Position numbers and translations under genes: made by a program. A model generated the notes under the pieces. It saw nothing but the letters and a program-made list of their open reading frames with translations. It did no database searches and was not told the origin of the DNA. Below, piece by piece: positions 1 to 8,555 of a DNA stretch of 29,666 nucleotides. Positions within the stretch are counted from its first letter, which is position 1; each line of letters opens with the position of its first letter. Origin of the DNA: Caulobacteraceae bacterium (lineage in GTDB: Bacteria; Pseudomonadota; Alphaproteobacteria; Caulobacterales; Caulobacteraceae); contig CANMXH010000004.1 of the NCBI GenBank assembly GCA_947501315.1, positions 1-29,666 on the forward strand, read 5' to 3'.

Positions 1-566
1 CCCCAGATCGCGATGTCGTCCAGGCTGGCGTAGCGCAATATCCGCTGACCCAGCGGCTGTCTCAGGATCTCCAGTTTCTCCATGAACAGCATGAGGATCG
101 GCAGGGCGGTAACGGCACAGGCCATGCCGATGCCGAGCACCACCTGCCACGCCTGCCCGCCCGGTCCCGCCCAGCCGGGAAAGCGCAGAAGGCCAATGGC
201 CGCGACGGCGCCGAAAGCCAGGGGTACGAGAAGGGACAGTCCGGCCGTCACCCCCGTCTCGATCCGGTGTTTCCAGGCCTGACTGAGGTCCAGCTCCAGT
301 CCGGCGATGAAGACGAAGATCATCACCGCCCACCAGGCGACGCCGTTCAGCGCCCCGATGACCTGGGGATTGAATACAGCCGCGTGTGCGTCCGGGAAAA
401 TCGCACCGAGCACGCCCGGTCCCAGCATGATGCCGGCTATGATCTGCACGACAACCAGCGGCGCGTAATACTCCGTCCGAAGCCCGCGCCAGACCAGATA
501 GGGCACACTGAAAATGATCAGCATGGCGATGAGAAAGAGCTCCGCCGTGCTCGTTATGTGGTTCAT
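1..566 (-). CDS. Kef/CPA2-type cation:proton antiporter, N-terminal part
   Basis: The reverse strand reads open from an ATG at 566 to the window edge, giving about 188 residues of the N-terminal half; the C-terminus lies outside. The protein starts MNHITSTAELFLIAMLII and has successive hydrophobic segments. Typical stretches are IAGIMLGPGVLG, which matches the Q-x-x-x-G-x-x-L-G-P-x-x-x-G region of monovalent cation/proton antiporter-2 proteins, and FIAGLELDL, the conserved 'GLE' segment after the next membrane helices. The family exchanges Na+ or K+ for protons across the inner membrane. It lies 51 nt downstream of the sugar porter on the same strand with no obvious terminator between them, so read-through is possible, but a direct role in sugar use is not indicated. 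Family assignment is firm; the ion specificity cannot be told from this fragment. Confidence 0.85.
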   Translation of the reverse strand, partial: MNHITSTAELFLIAMLIIFSVPYLVWRGLRTEYYAPLVVVQIIAGIMLGPGVLGAIFPDAHAAVFNPQVIGALNGVAWWAVMIFVFIAGLELDLSQAWKHRIETGVTAGLSLLVPLAFGAVAAIGLLRFPGWAGPGGQAWQVVLGIGMACAVTALPILMLFMEKLEILRQPLGQRILRYASLDDIAIW

Positions 567-617
567 TCCGCCCCGCCCGCTGCATCTTTCCGCATGGCTA
601 CAAAGATCCGCAGCAGC

Positions 618-2051
618 CTAGCCGGTCATCTCTTCGAGTTCCCTGCCCCGGGTTTCCCTGACCCATGCGGAGACCAGGAAGAAGGAGATTGCGGCGCTGA
701 CCGCATAGAAGCCGTAGGTGATGGTCAGGCCGAGCGAAGCCGCCATCGATGGAAAGCTGACGGAAATCCCGAAGTTTGCGATCCATTGGGCGAAGCCGGC
801 CACAGCGAGGGCCGAGCCGCGCATATGGTTGGGGAACATCTCGCCCAGCATCACCCACATCACCGGACCCCAACTGAAGTTGAACAGCACGACATAGGCG
901 TTGGCCGCGATCAGCGCGATCAGGCCAGTGCGGTCATCCAGCCGCAGGGCACCGTCTACCAGCCCGCCCTGTGAAAAGCACCAGGCCATAACGCCGAGGG
1001 TGACCGCCATCCCGGCCGATCCGACCAGCAGCAGTGGTTTGCGTCCGATCCTGTCGATCACAGCGATGGCGCACAGGCAGGCCACGATCGAGAGCACACC
1101 GGACAGGATGTTGATCTGCAGGGCGTCGTTTTCGGAGAAGCCGACCGACTGCCAGAGCACTGCGCCGTAGTAGAAGACGATGTTGATGCCGACCAGTTGC
1201 TGGAACACGGCCAGCACCAGACCGGCCCAGACGATCGGGTGAATCCTGCGCGTCGCTGGGTCCAGCAGGTCCGAGAAGCGCGGGCGATGGTCGGTCGCCA
1301 GGGAGGCGCGAATCTCCGCCGCCTTGCGGCTGCCCGCACCGGGCCCGAACAGTTTCGAAAGGACGGCCTCCGCCTCGGCATCGCGCCCCTTGGCGATCAG
1401 GTAGCGCGGGCTTTCCGGGATGAAGAGCAGGGCGATGAGGTAGACGCCGGCCGGAATGACCTGCATCCAGAACATCCAGCGCCAGGCGGGGAAGCCCAAC
1501 CAGAACGCGGCCGTCGACCCGCCGGCCGTCGCCGCCAGGGCGTAGTTGGCGACGAAGGCCCCGGTCAGACCAAAGATGATCATGATCTGCTGGATGCTGG
1601 AAAGGCGACCGCGGATGGAGGCAGGCGTGACCTCGGAAATGTAGGCCGGGGCAAGGATGCTGGCGGCACCGACGCCCAGTCCGCCGACGAAGCGGGCCAG
1701 CATGAAGTGGATGGAAGTGTCGGCCGCGCCGGCCCAAAGTGCGCTGATCAGGAAGGCCACGGCCGCCAGCAACATCACCCTGCGACGGCCGATCAGGTCG
1801 GCCAGACGCCCCGCGATGAAGGCACCAACGGCGCAGCCCAACAGAATGGCGGCGACGTTAATCCCCGTACCGAGCGCAGACAGATCGAACGCGGCTTCCA
1901 GCCCGTCCTGGGTACCGTTGATGACGCCGGAGTCATAGCCGAACATGAAGCCGCCGAGCGTAGCCACGGCGACGATCAGGACTATGAACCGAAGATTGAC
2001 GCGGTCCGCGCCGGCCCCGGGCGAAGCCTCTCGCGCTGTTGATTCTGGCAT
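618..2051 (-). CDS. Sugar porter family MFS transporter (glucose/xylose type)
   Basis: 477 residues, the usual length of a 12-helix major facilitator of the sugar porter subfamily (PF00083). Diagnostic motifs are GGFMFGYDSGVINGTQ in helix 1, GRLADLIGRRRVM in the loop between helices 2 and 3, PESPRYL after helix 6, the QQLVGIN segment of helix 7, DRIGRKPLLL in the second half and the C-terminal RETRGRELEEM. Members import hexoses or pentoses with protons across the inner membrane. It is transcribed away from the GH5 cellulase. The shared 120-bp promoter region holds a LacI-type operator 91 nt upstream of this start, so it probably brings in the glucose released by the beta-glucosidase. The exact sugar is inferred from context. 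Confidence 0.92.
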   Translation of the reverse strand: MPESTAREASPGAGADRVNLRFIVLIVAVATLGGFMFGYDSGVINGTQDGLEAAFDLSALGTGINVAAILLGCAVGAFIAGRLADLIGRRRVMLLAAVAFLISALWAGAADTSIHFMLARFVGGLGVGAASILAPAYISEVTPASIRGRLSSIQQIMIIFGLTGAFVANYALAATAGGSTAAFWLGFPAWRWMFWMQVIPAGVYLIALLFIPESPRYLIAKGRDAEAEAVLSKLFGPGAGSRKAAEIRASLATDHRPRFSDLLDPATRRIHPIVWAGLVLAVFQQLVGINIVFYYGAVLWQSVGFSENDALQINILSGVLSIVACLCAIAVIDRIGRKPLLLVGSAGMAVTLGVMAWCFSQGGLVDGALRLDDRTGLIALIAANAYVVLFNFSWGPVMWVMLGEMFPNHMRGSALAVAGFAQWIANFGISVSFPSMAASLGLTITYGFYAVSAAISFFLVSAWVRETRGRELEEMTG

Positions 2052-2142
2052 GGTGCTTTCCCCCGGCCCCTGCGGACCCCTATTGTCCTCGTAACTCGAA
2101 GTGACTGGACTTCGACTGCTGTAGTGGGAACGTCCACTCGAC

Positions 2143-2156
2143 TGACAGCGCTGTCA
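2143..2156. promoter_or_regulatory. LacI-type operator, site 1
   Basis: Perfect 14-bp palindrome TGACAGCGCTGTCA with the central CG typical of LacI-family operators. It lies between the divergent sugar porter (start at 2051) and GH5 cellulase (start at 2171). It ends 14 nt before the GH5 start codon and just ahead of its GAGGT ribosome-binding site, a position where a bound repressor would block transcription into GH5. The same sequence recurs at 11682 and 16005, and with one mismatch at 7536. The LacI-family protein encoded at 16024-17067 is the likely ligand-responsive regulator (inference). Confidence 0.85.
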
Positions 2157-2170
2157 ACCCGAGGTGCGAT

Positions 2171-3142
2171 ATGATCTTCCGCAGACTTGTTATCATGCTG
2201 GCCTTCGGTGTTTCAGCGATGCTGTTCGCCGGGTCCGCCTCGTCCGAGACGCCGGTGGAGCGTCATGGCGCGCTGCGTGTGGAGTCCGGCCGGCTGGTCG
2301 ACCAGAGCGGGTCGCCGGTGGTCCTTCGCGGCATGTCCCTGTATTGGAGCCAATGGGGCGGGCACTACTACAACGCCGCCGCGGTCCGGCATCTGAAATC
2401 TGACTGGAACGTGACCGTCGTGCGGGCTGCGATCGCTGTCGACTTCGACGGATACCTCGCCAATCCGGAGGTCGAAATGGCCAAGGCTGAGGCGGTGATC
2501 GAAGCCGCAATCGCCGAAGGCCTCTATGTGATCGTCGACTGGCACGCTCACGAGCCGCATCCAGCGGCCGCAGCGGCCTTCTTTGAGCAAATCGCCGCCA
2601 AATACGGCGAGCACCCCAACCTGATCTACGAGGTCTACAACGAGCCGCTCAGAACCCACGGCTGGGCGGAGGTCGTCAGGCCTTTCCATATGGCGGTCGT
2701 ACCGGCGATCCGCGCCATCGACCCCGACAACCTGATTGTTGCCGGGACGCCGACCTGGTCACAGGATGTCGACATCGCCGCCGCGGACCCGCTGCCTTTC
2801 ACCAACATCGCCTACACGCTGCACTTCTACGCCGGGACGCACCGGCAGGAACTCCGGGACAAGGCCCTGAGAGCCATGGAACTCGGGGCGGCACTGTTTG
2901 TCACGGAATGGGGGACCAGCGAGGCGACTGGAGACGGCATACTCGACGAGGCGGAGACCCGCCTGTGGTGGGAGTTCATGGAAACCCACAAACTGAGTCA
3001 TCTGAACTGGTCGATCATGGACAAGGACGAAACCGCCGCCGCCCTGTTGCCGGGCGCGCCGGGCACCGGCCCCTGGACGGACGATATGCTGACCCCGTCG
3101 GGAGTCTTCGTGCGTCAGATGCTGCGCGAGATGAACCCCTAG
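2171..3142 (+). CDS. Secreted GH5 endoglucanase (cellulase)
   Basis: 323 residues with an N-terminal signal peptide (about residues 1-25, ending GSASSE) and a single glycoside hydrolase family 5 barrel, close to the GH5_2 cellulase type. The barrel includes VVLRGMSLYWSQW near residues 50-62 and the VIVDWHAHEP strand near 120-129. Presumed acid/base is Glu158 in VYNEP and presumed nucleophile is Glu246 in FVTEWGTS; NWSIMDKDE near the end matches the conserved substrate-binding Trp region. There is no carbohydrate-binding module, so it may act on soluble beta-glucans or oligomers. The start is supported by GAGGT at 2161. An operator lies immediately upstream. Its stop codon shares the four bases CTAG (3139-3142) with the stop of the convergent halogenase gene. 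Confidence 0.93.
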   Translation: MIFRRLVIMLAFGVSAMLFAGSASSETPVERHGALRVESGRLVDQSGSPVVLRGMSLYWSQWGGHYYNAAAVRHLKSDWNVTVVRAAIAVDFDGYLANPEVEMAKAEAVIEAAIAEGLYVIVDWHAHEPHPAAAAAFFEQIAAKYGEHPNLIYEVYNEPLRTHGWAEVVRPFHMAVVPAIRAIDPDNLIVAGTPTWSQDVDIAAADPLPFTNIAYTLHFYAGTHRQELRDKALRAMELGAALFVTEWGTSEATGDGILDEAETRLWWEFMETHKLSHLNWSIMDKDETAAALLPGAPGTGPWTDDMLTPSGVFVRQMLREMNP

Positions 3143-4668
3143 GCGGCGGCCGCCATGGCGCAGTTTCGGGCGATGAAATCCGCGTGGTCCGGCATCTGGG
3201 CGAGGCAGGCGTCATAGACTGAGCGGGCGGCGGCCAGTCGCTTCAGCGTCTCCGCATCATCCAGCACATCGGCCACGGGATCGTAGGCCTCCGGCCAGAG
3301 GTTCTGGCCGGCCAGAACCGCAAACCAGCTGGTCTCGCTGAAGAGTTCATCGTTCTCACGGAAGATCCGCCCCCGGGCGCGATAGAGCTCGTATTTCTCC
3401 CGAAGACCGTCGGGGATCTCCATCTCGCGCATCTCCGCCCAGAAAGCGCCCGGCCGCTGGTTGGCGTTGTAGTGCAGCACCAGGAAGTCGCGGATGCGGA
3501 TGTACTCCTCGCCGATCACGCGGTTGTACCGAGCCGTCCCTACGGGATCGAAATTCCGGTCAGGGAACATCGCCAGAAGGTGGGCGATGCCGCTCTGGAC
3601 CATGTGGATGCTGGTCGATTCCAGCGGCTCCATGAAGCCCGACGCCAGGCCGAGGGCGACGACGTTGCGGTTCCAGAAGGCTTTGCGTCGACCCGTTGTG
3701 AACCGGATCGGCCTCGGGTCCGCCAGCGGCCGGCCGTCCAGATTGGCCAGCAGGGTCTCCGCCGCCGCGTCGTCCGACAGATGACCGCTGCAGTAGACGT
3801 AACCGTTGCCGATCCTGTGCTGCAAGGGGATGCGCCACTGCCATCCTGCCTCCCGCGCGGTGGAGCGGGTGTAGGGGGTCAGGGTCCCCGCACTTTCACA
3901 GGGGACGGCCAGGGCCCGATCGCAAGGCAGCCAGCGTGACCAGTCTTCGTAGCCGGTCTGGAGGGCCTGTTCGATCAGTAGTCCGCGGAAGCCCGAGCAG
4001 TCGATGAAGAGGTCTGCCTCGATACATGATCCGTCCTGCAGCGCCACGCTCTCGACAAAACCGTCCCCGGCCCTGAGAGCGACATCGACGATACGGCCCT
4101 CGACCCGCCGCACACCCCGGGCTTCGGCGTATTCACGCAGGTAGCGGGCATAGAGGCCCGCATCGAAATGATAGGCGTGAGCGATGTTGGACAGGGGCGA
4201 CTTGCCGGCGTCGATCGATCGCATGAAGCGGTTGGCTCGCGCGGCGGAAGCTTCAAGCGAATAGCGCTCCAGATCATGGGTCTCGCCCAGCATCCGGCCC
4301 TTCAGATAGAAGGCGTGGAAGGACACGCCCGCCATATCGATGCCGTAGCGGCCAAAGGGATGGATGTACCGGTCGCCGGGCTTGCCCCAGTCGACGAACT
4401 CGATGCCCAGTTTGAAGCTGCCATTGGTGCGGCGCACGAAGTCGCTGTCGTCCAGGCCGAGCATCTGGTTGAAAAGCCGGATCTGGGGGATGGTGGCCTC
4501 GCCGACGCCGACAATGCCGATCTCGTCGGACTCCACGAGGGTGATCTGGGCGTAGTGGGGCCCCAGCACCTTGGCGAGCGCCGAGGCCGTCATCCAGCCA
4601 GCGGTACCGCCGCCGACGATACAGACGCTGCGAATACGGGCGGGGTGGCCGGCAGGGGGCGGGCTCAT
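3139..4668 (-). CDS. Tryptophan halogenase-like flavoprotein A
   Basis: 509 residues, a normal length for flavin-dependent tryptophan halogenases (PF04820). Visible are the FAD-binding GGGTAGWM near residue 19, GVGEATIP near 54-61, the presumed catalytic Lys86 in GSFKLGIEF, the family signature WxWxIP as WQWRIP (276-281) and EPLESTSIH with the conserved Glu at about 350. All key residues are present, so it is expected to use reduced FAD, oxygen and halide to make an enzyme-bound halogenating species. The substrate is unknown. Relatives in TonB-receptor loci (for example the BrvH type) have been found to act on free indole and prefer bromide. It is the last gene of an operon MFS-halogenase B-halogenase A, overlapping gene B by 4 nt (ATGA), and has no visible secretion signal. 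Confidence 0.9.
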   Translation of the reverse strand: MSPPPAGHPARIRSVCIVGGGTAGWMTASALAKVLGPHYAQITLVESDEIGIVGVGEATIPQIRLFNQMLGLDDSDFVRRTNGSFKLGIEFVDWGKPGDRYIHPFGRYGIDMAGVSFHAFYLKGRMLGETHDLERYSLEASAARANRFMRSIDAGKSPLSNIAHAYHFDAGLYARYLREYAEARGVRRVEGRIVDVALRAGDGFVESVALQDGSCIEADLFIDCSGFRGLLIEQALQTGYEDWSRWLPCDRALAVPCESAGTLTPYTRSTAREAGWQWRIPLQHRIGNGYVYCSGHLSDDAAAETLLANLDGRPLADPRPIRFTTGRRKAFWNRNVVALGLASGFMEPLESTSIHMVQSGIAHLLAMFPDRNFDPVGTARYNRVIGEEYIRIRDFLVLHYNANQRPGAFWAEMREMEIPDGLREKYELYRARGRIFRENDELFSETSWFAVLAGQNLWPEAYDPVADVLDDAETLKRLAAARSVYDACLAQMPDHADFIARNCAMAAAA

Positions 4669-6185
4669 GCGGCCTCCGCTGTTCTGTAATCACAATGCCC
4701 GGCGATATAGGCGTCCTGGGTCGGCAGGCGGGCGGCGGCGGCGGCCACGGTCTGACGCAGGCGGGCCAGGGCCGGGATCAACTGGGTGGTCTCACGCCGA
4801 TCCGCCAGCGGGTGCCAGCGCGCGGGACGAACCCCTTGTCCGAGATAGACCGCAACCCAGCTGGGGTGGAGGAACAGGCCATCCCGGTATTCCTGGACCA
4901 CCCCGCCTTCGCGCCAGAGCTCCAGCTTGGCCGACAGGCTGTCAGGCAGGGGCATGGTGCGGACGTGGTTCCACAGTTCGGAGTCGTCCCGTTTGGTGGC
5001 GCAGTAGTGCAGGATGATGAAGTCGCGGATCCGCTCGAACTCCAGATCCATCCAGCGATTGTACTCGTTTACGGCCTTCGGCGCGAAGTCGCGGTCGGGC
5101 CAAAGGGCGATCAGCTGGGTGATGCCCTGCTGGATCAGGTAGATGCTGGTCGACTCAAGCGGCTCGATAAACCCGCCTGAGAGACCGATGGCGACACAGT
5201 TGCCGGACCAGGCCCGCCGACGCTGTCCGGCGGTGAAACGCTGGTGGTTGGGGGCGTTCAGCGCCGCGCCTTCCAGCAGCCCGTGCAGCCGGTCGGTCGC
5301 TGCGTCCTGGTCGAGGAAGGCGCTGCAGTAGACATAGCCGTTCCCGACCCGATGCTGCAGCGGAATGCGGAACTGCCAGCCCGCTTCCAGCGCCCTCGCG
5401 CGCGTGTAGGGCACGGTGGCCTGATCGGTGGCGCACTGCATGGCGACGGCCCGGTCGCAAGGCAGCCAGTGGGACCAGTCGTGGAAACCGGCCTCCAGCA
5501 CCTGTTCGATCAGAAGCCCGCGGAAGCCCGAGCAGTCGATGAAGAGATCGCCCTCGACGATGGCTCCGCTCTCCATCTCAACACCGGTGAGCAGGCCCGA
5601 CTCTCCGTCGCGTCGTGTTCCGACGATCCGTCCTTCAAGGCGCTCGACGCCGCCCGCCTCGGAGACCGTGCGGAGGAAACGGGCGTAGAGCGACGCATCG
5701 AGCTGATAGGCATAGCCATAGGTCGACATCAGGGAGCGGGCGTCGTCGGACGGCGGGGCGAACCGGCCCTGGCGCGCGGCGACGACCGGCAGGGAATAGT
5801 CGTCGAGGGGACCGACGTCGGCCTCAGCGCTCGCCTTCAGCCAGTAGTGATGAAACGGCGCCTCGCCTCCCGGCATGCCATAGTCACCGAACGGGTGGAT
5901 GTATCGGTCTCCGATGCGACCCCAATCCTCGAACTGGATGCCCAGTTTGAATGTGGCCCGCGTGGCCTTCATGAACTCGGCTTCGTCGATCCCGAGACGC
6001 TCGTTGAATGCCCTGATGTGAGGCAGCGTCGATTCCCCGACGCCAACCGTCCCGATTTCCGCCGACTCGATCAGCTGGACGGAGATGCGGGGTGTCTTGA
6101 CCAGCCGCGCCAGGGCGGCCGCGGTCATCCATCCCGCCGTTCCGCCTCCCACGATGACAACGCGCCGGATGCCCCGATCGGTCAT
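4665..6185 (-). CDS. Tryptophan halogenase-like flavoprotein B, atypical motif
   Basis: 506 residues of the flavin-dependent tryptophan halogenase family (PF04820), paralogous to the proteins at 3139-4668 and 11764-13302. The FAD-binding GGGTAGWM is near residue 13, the presumed catalytic Lys80 is in ATFKLGIQF and the conserved Glu is at about 344 in EPLESTSIY. The signature that normally reads WxWxIP is WQFRIP here (270-275): the second Trp is Phe. GVGEATIP of the other two copies is GVGESTLP. The Trp pair is thought to keep the enzyme from acting as a monooxygenase, so this copy may differ in chemistry. It overlaps the upstream MFS gene and the downstream halogenase A gene by 4 nt each (ATGA), a sign of translational coupling. 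Substrate unknown. Confidence 0.88.
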   Translation of the reverse strand: MTDRGIRRVVIVGGGTAGWMTAAALARLVKTPRISVQLIESAEIGTVGVGESTLPHIRAFNERLGIDEAEFMKATRATFKLGIQFEDWGRIGDRYIHPFGDYGMPGGEAPFHHYWLKASAEADVGPLDDYSLPVVAARQGRFAPPSDDARSLMSTYGYAYQLDASLYARFLRTVSEAGGVERLEGRIVGTRRDGESGLLTGVEMESGAIVEGDLFIDCSGFRGLLIEQVLEAGFHDWSHWLPCDRAVAMQCATDQATVPYTRARALEAGWQFRIPLQHRVGNGYVYCSAFLDQDAATDRLHGLLEGAALNAPNHQRFTAGQRRRAWSGNCVAIGLSGGFIEPLESTSIYLIQQGITQLIALWPDRDFAPKAVNEYNRWMDLEFERIRDFIILHYCATKRDDSELWNHVRTMPLPDSLSAKLELWREGGVVQEYRDGLFLHPSWVAVYLGQGVRPARWHPLADRRETTQLIPALARLRQTVAAAAARLPTQDAYIAGHCDYRTAEAA

Positions 6186-7471
6186 TTCACCCTCCGAATG
6201 CCCATGATCACCACGGCGCCCAGGAGCGCGAAGACCGTTGAAATGGCGAAGACCCAGCGGAGTTCGCCGTCGAATGCGACGAGCACGCCAAGGCCGATCA
6301 GCGGCGCGGCGACCTGAGGCAGGGTGATGGCCAGGTTCATGACGCCCAGATCGCGACCGGCGCTGGACCGTTCCGGCAGCACCTCGGCGACGAGGGCGAT
6401 GTCGACGGTCGAATAGAGGCCCAGGCCGATCCCGAACACGATCTGCGCGATCAGAGGCCCCGGCCAGCCAGGCTGCGCCACCATCAGGCCGGCACCGAGC
6501 GCCATCAGCAGACCACCGCTCATGACCAGCACCCGGCGACGTCGCGTGCGATCGGACAGAAGGCCGCCGACGAAACCGACGACCAGCCCCCCGATCGTCC
6601 CGGCGGTCAGCAGCCAGCCGAACGCCGACTCCGGCGTGGCGAACGAGACCTTCGGCAGGTGCGCGACATCCTGCAGATAGAACAGGAGATAGAGGACATT
6701 GAGTGAGATGCTGACCTGAACGAGTAGCCGGGAGAAGAAGGCCAGGCGGAAGTCCTCGTCGGCGAGGACCCGCAGGCTGATCCGGGCCCCCGCCTGCGTT
6801 GGGCCGGGCTCGCTGTGATCCGGCACGAGCAGGGCGAAGGGCAACACCAGCGCCGGAACAGCGAGGGCGGTAAGCAGGAAGCGCTCTGAGAGGTCGTCGA
6901 GCGCCATGGCCAGGACCAGGGCCGAGAACAGCCCCGCTGTCGGCAGCGCGAGCCCCTGGAGTGCGGAGACCGTACCCTTCTGCCGGTCCGGCACGCGGTC
7001 GGCCAGGACAGCGTTCAGCGGGCCAAACATCAGGTTCAGCGCAACCTGGAACGCCACGATTGCGGCGAGCAAACTCCAGAGGCTGTCAGCGAGATAGATG
7101 AAACCATGAGCGACGGCGACAGCGACGGCGCCGCCGGCGATCCACGGACGCCGCCGCCCCCAGGTACCCCGGGTGGCGTCGCTGAGAACGCCCGCACCCA
7201 GATTGGCCAGGCCGGCGACCACTGCCCCAAGAACGGTGACCTGACTGAGGAGGATGGCCTTTCCGGACAGGTCAACCGCCTCGGCCTTCAACGGTAGGAG
7301 CAGGTTGAACATCGGGATGAAGGCGATGAAGGCACCGATCTGGGCAAGGGTATAGAGGGCGATGAACCCCCCGCTCACCGCACCGGCCGACGGTTTTGGC
7401 ACATCATCCCTGGGCATCCCGGCACGCAATGTCCATGCCATTGGGTCGCCATGCAAATTCGGACCGCCCAT
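6182..7471 (-). CDS. MFS transporter, probable oligosaccharide/disaccharide importer
   Basis: Up to 429 residues with about 12 hydrophobic helices. The loop after helix 2-3 reads DATRGTWGRRRPWIAGG, the R-x-x-x-GRRRP signature seen in SLC45 and GPH-like sugar:cation symporters, and LSDRTRRRRVLVMSG follows helix 8. It is the first gene of an operon with two halogenase-like genes, overlapping the next by 4 nt. The promoter region shared with the divergent cupin gene carries an operator 64 nt upstream of the first ATG. A second possible start is at 7417 (MPRDDVPKPS), which would drop a short polar leader; no strong ribosome-binding site settles the choice. Inferred role is import of cellobiose-like sugars, complementing the monosaccharide porter at 618-2051. 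Confidence 0.85.
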   Translation of the reverse strand: MGGPNLHGDPMAWTLRAGMPRDDVPKPSAGAVSGGFIALYTLAQIGAFIAFIPMFNLLLPLKAEAVDLSGKAILLSQVTVLGAVVAGLANLGAGVLSDATRGTWGRRRPWIAGGAVAVAVAHGFIYLADSLWSLLAAIVAFQVALNLMFGPLNAVLADRVPDRQKGTVSALQGLALPTAGLFSALVLAMALDDLSERFLLTALAVPALVLPFALLVPDHSEPGPTQAGARISLRVLADEDFRLAFFSRLLVQVSISLNVLYLLFYLQDVAHLPKVSFATPESAFGWLLTAGTIGGLVVGFVGGLLSDRTRRRRVLVMSGGLLMALGAGLMVAQPGWPGPLIAQIVFGIGLGLYSTVDIALVAEVLPERSSAGRDLGVMNLAITLPQVAAPLIGLGVLVAFDGELRWVFAISTVFALLGAVVIMGIRRVK

Positions 7472-7535
7472 GACCCCGCTTACACTCCCCTGCCCTGTAT
7501 AAATCAGGGTGTCCCGGGCATAGTGCGCCGCTGAA

Positions 7536-7549
7536 AGACAGCGCTGTCA
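7536..7549. promoter_or_regulatory. LacI-type operator, site 2 (one outer mismatch)
   Basis: AGACAGCGCTGTCA, identical to the palindrome at 2143 except for the first base, so the symmetric core is GACAGCGCTGTC (7537-7548). It lies between the divergent MFS transporter and the cupin gene. It abuts the AAGGAG ribosome-binding site (7549-7554) and ends 11 nt before the cupin ATG. A repressor here could control both directions, the cupin gene probably by blocking elongation. Confidence 0.82.
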
Positions 7550-7560
7550 AGGAGCATCGC

Positions 7561-8550
7561 ATGATCGAGGAAAATCTGTTGAACGGCGATGTCGCACTGG
7601 CAAAGGCGCGGGCTTCCGGTCAGCCTGTTGTGCTGCGCGGACGTGTGGCGCACTGGCCGGCGGTCCGGGCCGCCCTCGCCGGCGACCGGCAGATCGGAGC
7701 CTATCTCGCAGACCTGGATTCAGGTGCCGCCGGTACCCGTATGCGCGCGCCAGCCGCTGCCGGCGGGCATTTTTTCTACGGCCCTGACATGCGGGGGCAC
7801 AACTTCACGCGCGAACCGACCACGGTTTCAGCGATGATCACGGATCTGCTGACGGCCCCGGAAGCGGATGCCCCGGCCCTGTATATGGGGGCCTCCTCCT
7901 TGCCGGTCGGCTTGCCCCGGTTTTCGCAACTGAACCCGCCGCCCGGCGTGCCGGAAGCGGCCGTGCCGAGGCTTTGGCTGGGCAACGCCGTCGAGGTCCA
8001 GACCCATTTCGACGCCTCCGAGAACCTGGCCTGCGTGGTCGCGGGGCGGCGCGTCTTCACCCTGTTTCCACCCGACCAGACAGGTAATCTCTATCCCGGC
8101 CCCCTGGAACACACCCTGGCGGGCCAGCCGGTGAGCATGGTACGGCTCGGGGCCGTGGACGACCCGGCCTTCCCGAGGTTCGCAGATGCAGCTGCGGCCG
8201 CCTTCACCGCCGAGCTGGAACCCGGCGACGCGATCTACATACCCCCGCTCTGGTGGCACCATGTCCGGTCATCAGGGCGTTTGAACGTGCTTGTGAACTA
8301 CTGGTGGGATCTGGAGCCCTTGGCCGGTTCGGGCTTCGAGGCCCTGGTCCACGCCGTGCTTGCCATCCGCTCGCTGCCCGCTCCGGCCCGTGCGGCTTGG
8401 CGTGAGATGTTTGAACATTTCATATTCGGGACAGACGCGGTCGCGCCTGAGCATCTACCTGAGCACGCCCAGGGAATCCTGGGGCCGCTGGATGCCGGAA
8501 AGGCAAAAACGCTCCGAGCATTCCTGATCGGAGCGTTGACGCGACGTTGA
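7561..8550 (+). CDS. Cupin-8/JmjC-like Fe(II)/2-oxoglutarate oxygenase-family protein
   Basis: 329 residues of the cupin-like JmjC group (PF13621). The metal-binding facial triad is visible as His149 and Asp151 in QTHFDASEN and a His at 233/234 in PPLWWHHV; GDAIYIPP just before it is the usual cupin strand. PVVLRG near residue 22 and HWPAV near 31 match the N-terminal part of the family. Members such as FIH and JMJD5 hydroxylate protein side chains using iron, oxygen and 2-oxoglutarate; the substrate here is unknown. The start follows an AAGGAG site. Cupin-8 proteins often occur next to tryptophan halogenases and TonB receptors in sugar loci, and this one shares an operator with the MFS-halogenase operon, so it is taken as part of the same response. 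Confidence 0.87.
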   Translation: MIEENLLNGDVALAKARASGQPVVLRGRVAHWPAVRAALAGDRQIGAYLADLDSGAAGTRMRAPAAAGGHFFYGPDMRGHNFTREPTTVSAMITDLLTAPEADAPALYMGASSLPVGLPRFSQLNPPPGVPEAAVPRLWLGNAVEVQTHFDASENLACVVAGRRVFTLFPPDQTGNLYPGPLEHTLAGQPVSMVRLGAVDDPAFPRFADAAAAAFTAELEPGDAIYIPPLWWHHVRSSGRLNVLVNYWWDLEPLAGSGFEALVHAVLAIRSLPAPARAAWREMFEHFIFGTDAVAPEHLPEHAQGILGPLDAGKAKTLRAFLIGALTRR

Positions 8551-8555
8551 CGCAA

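Noticed and set aside
267..974. Long plus-strand open frame of 235 codons near the left edge
   Set aside because: It runs opposite to the antiporter and sugar-porter genes, whose protein motifs are clear on the minus strand; its own translation has no family features.
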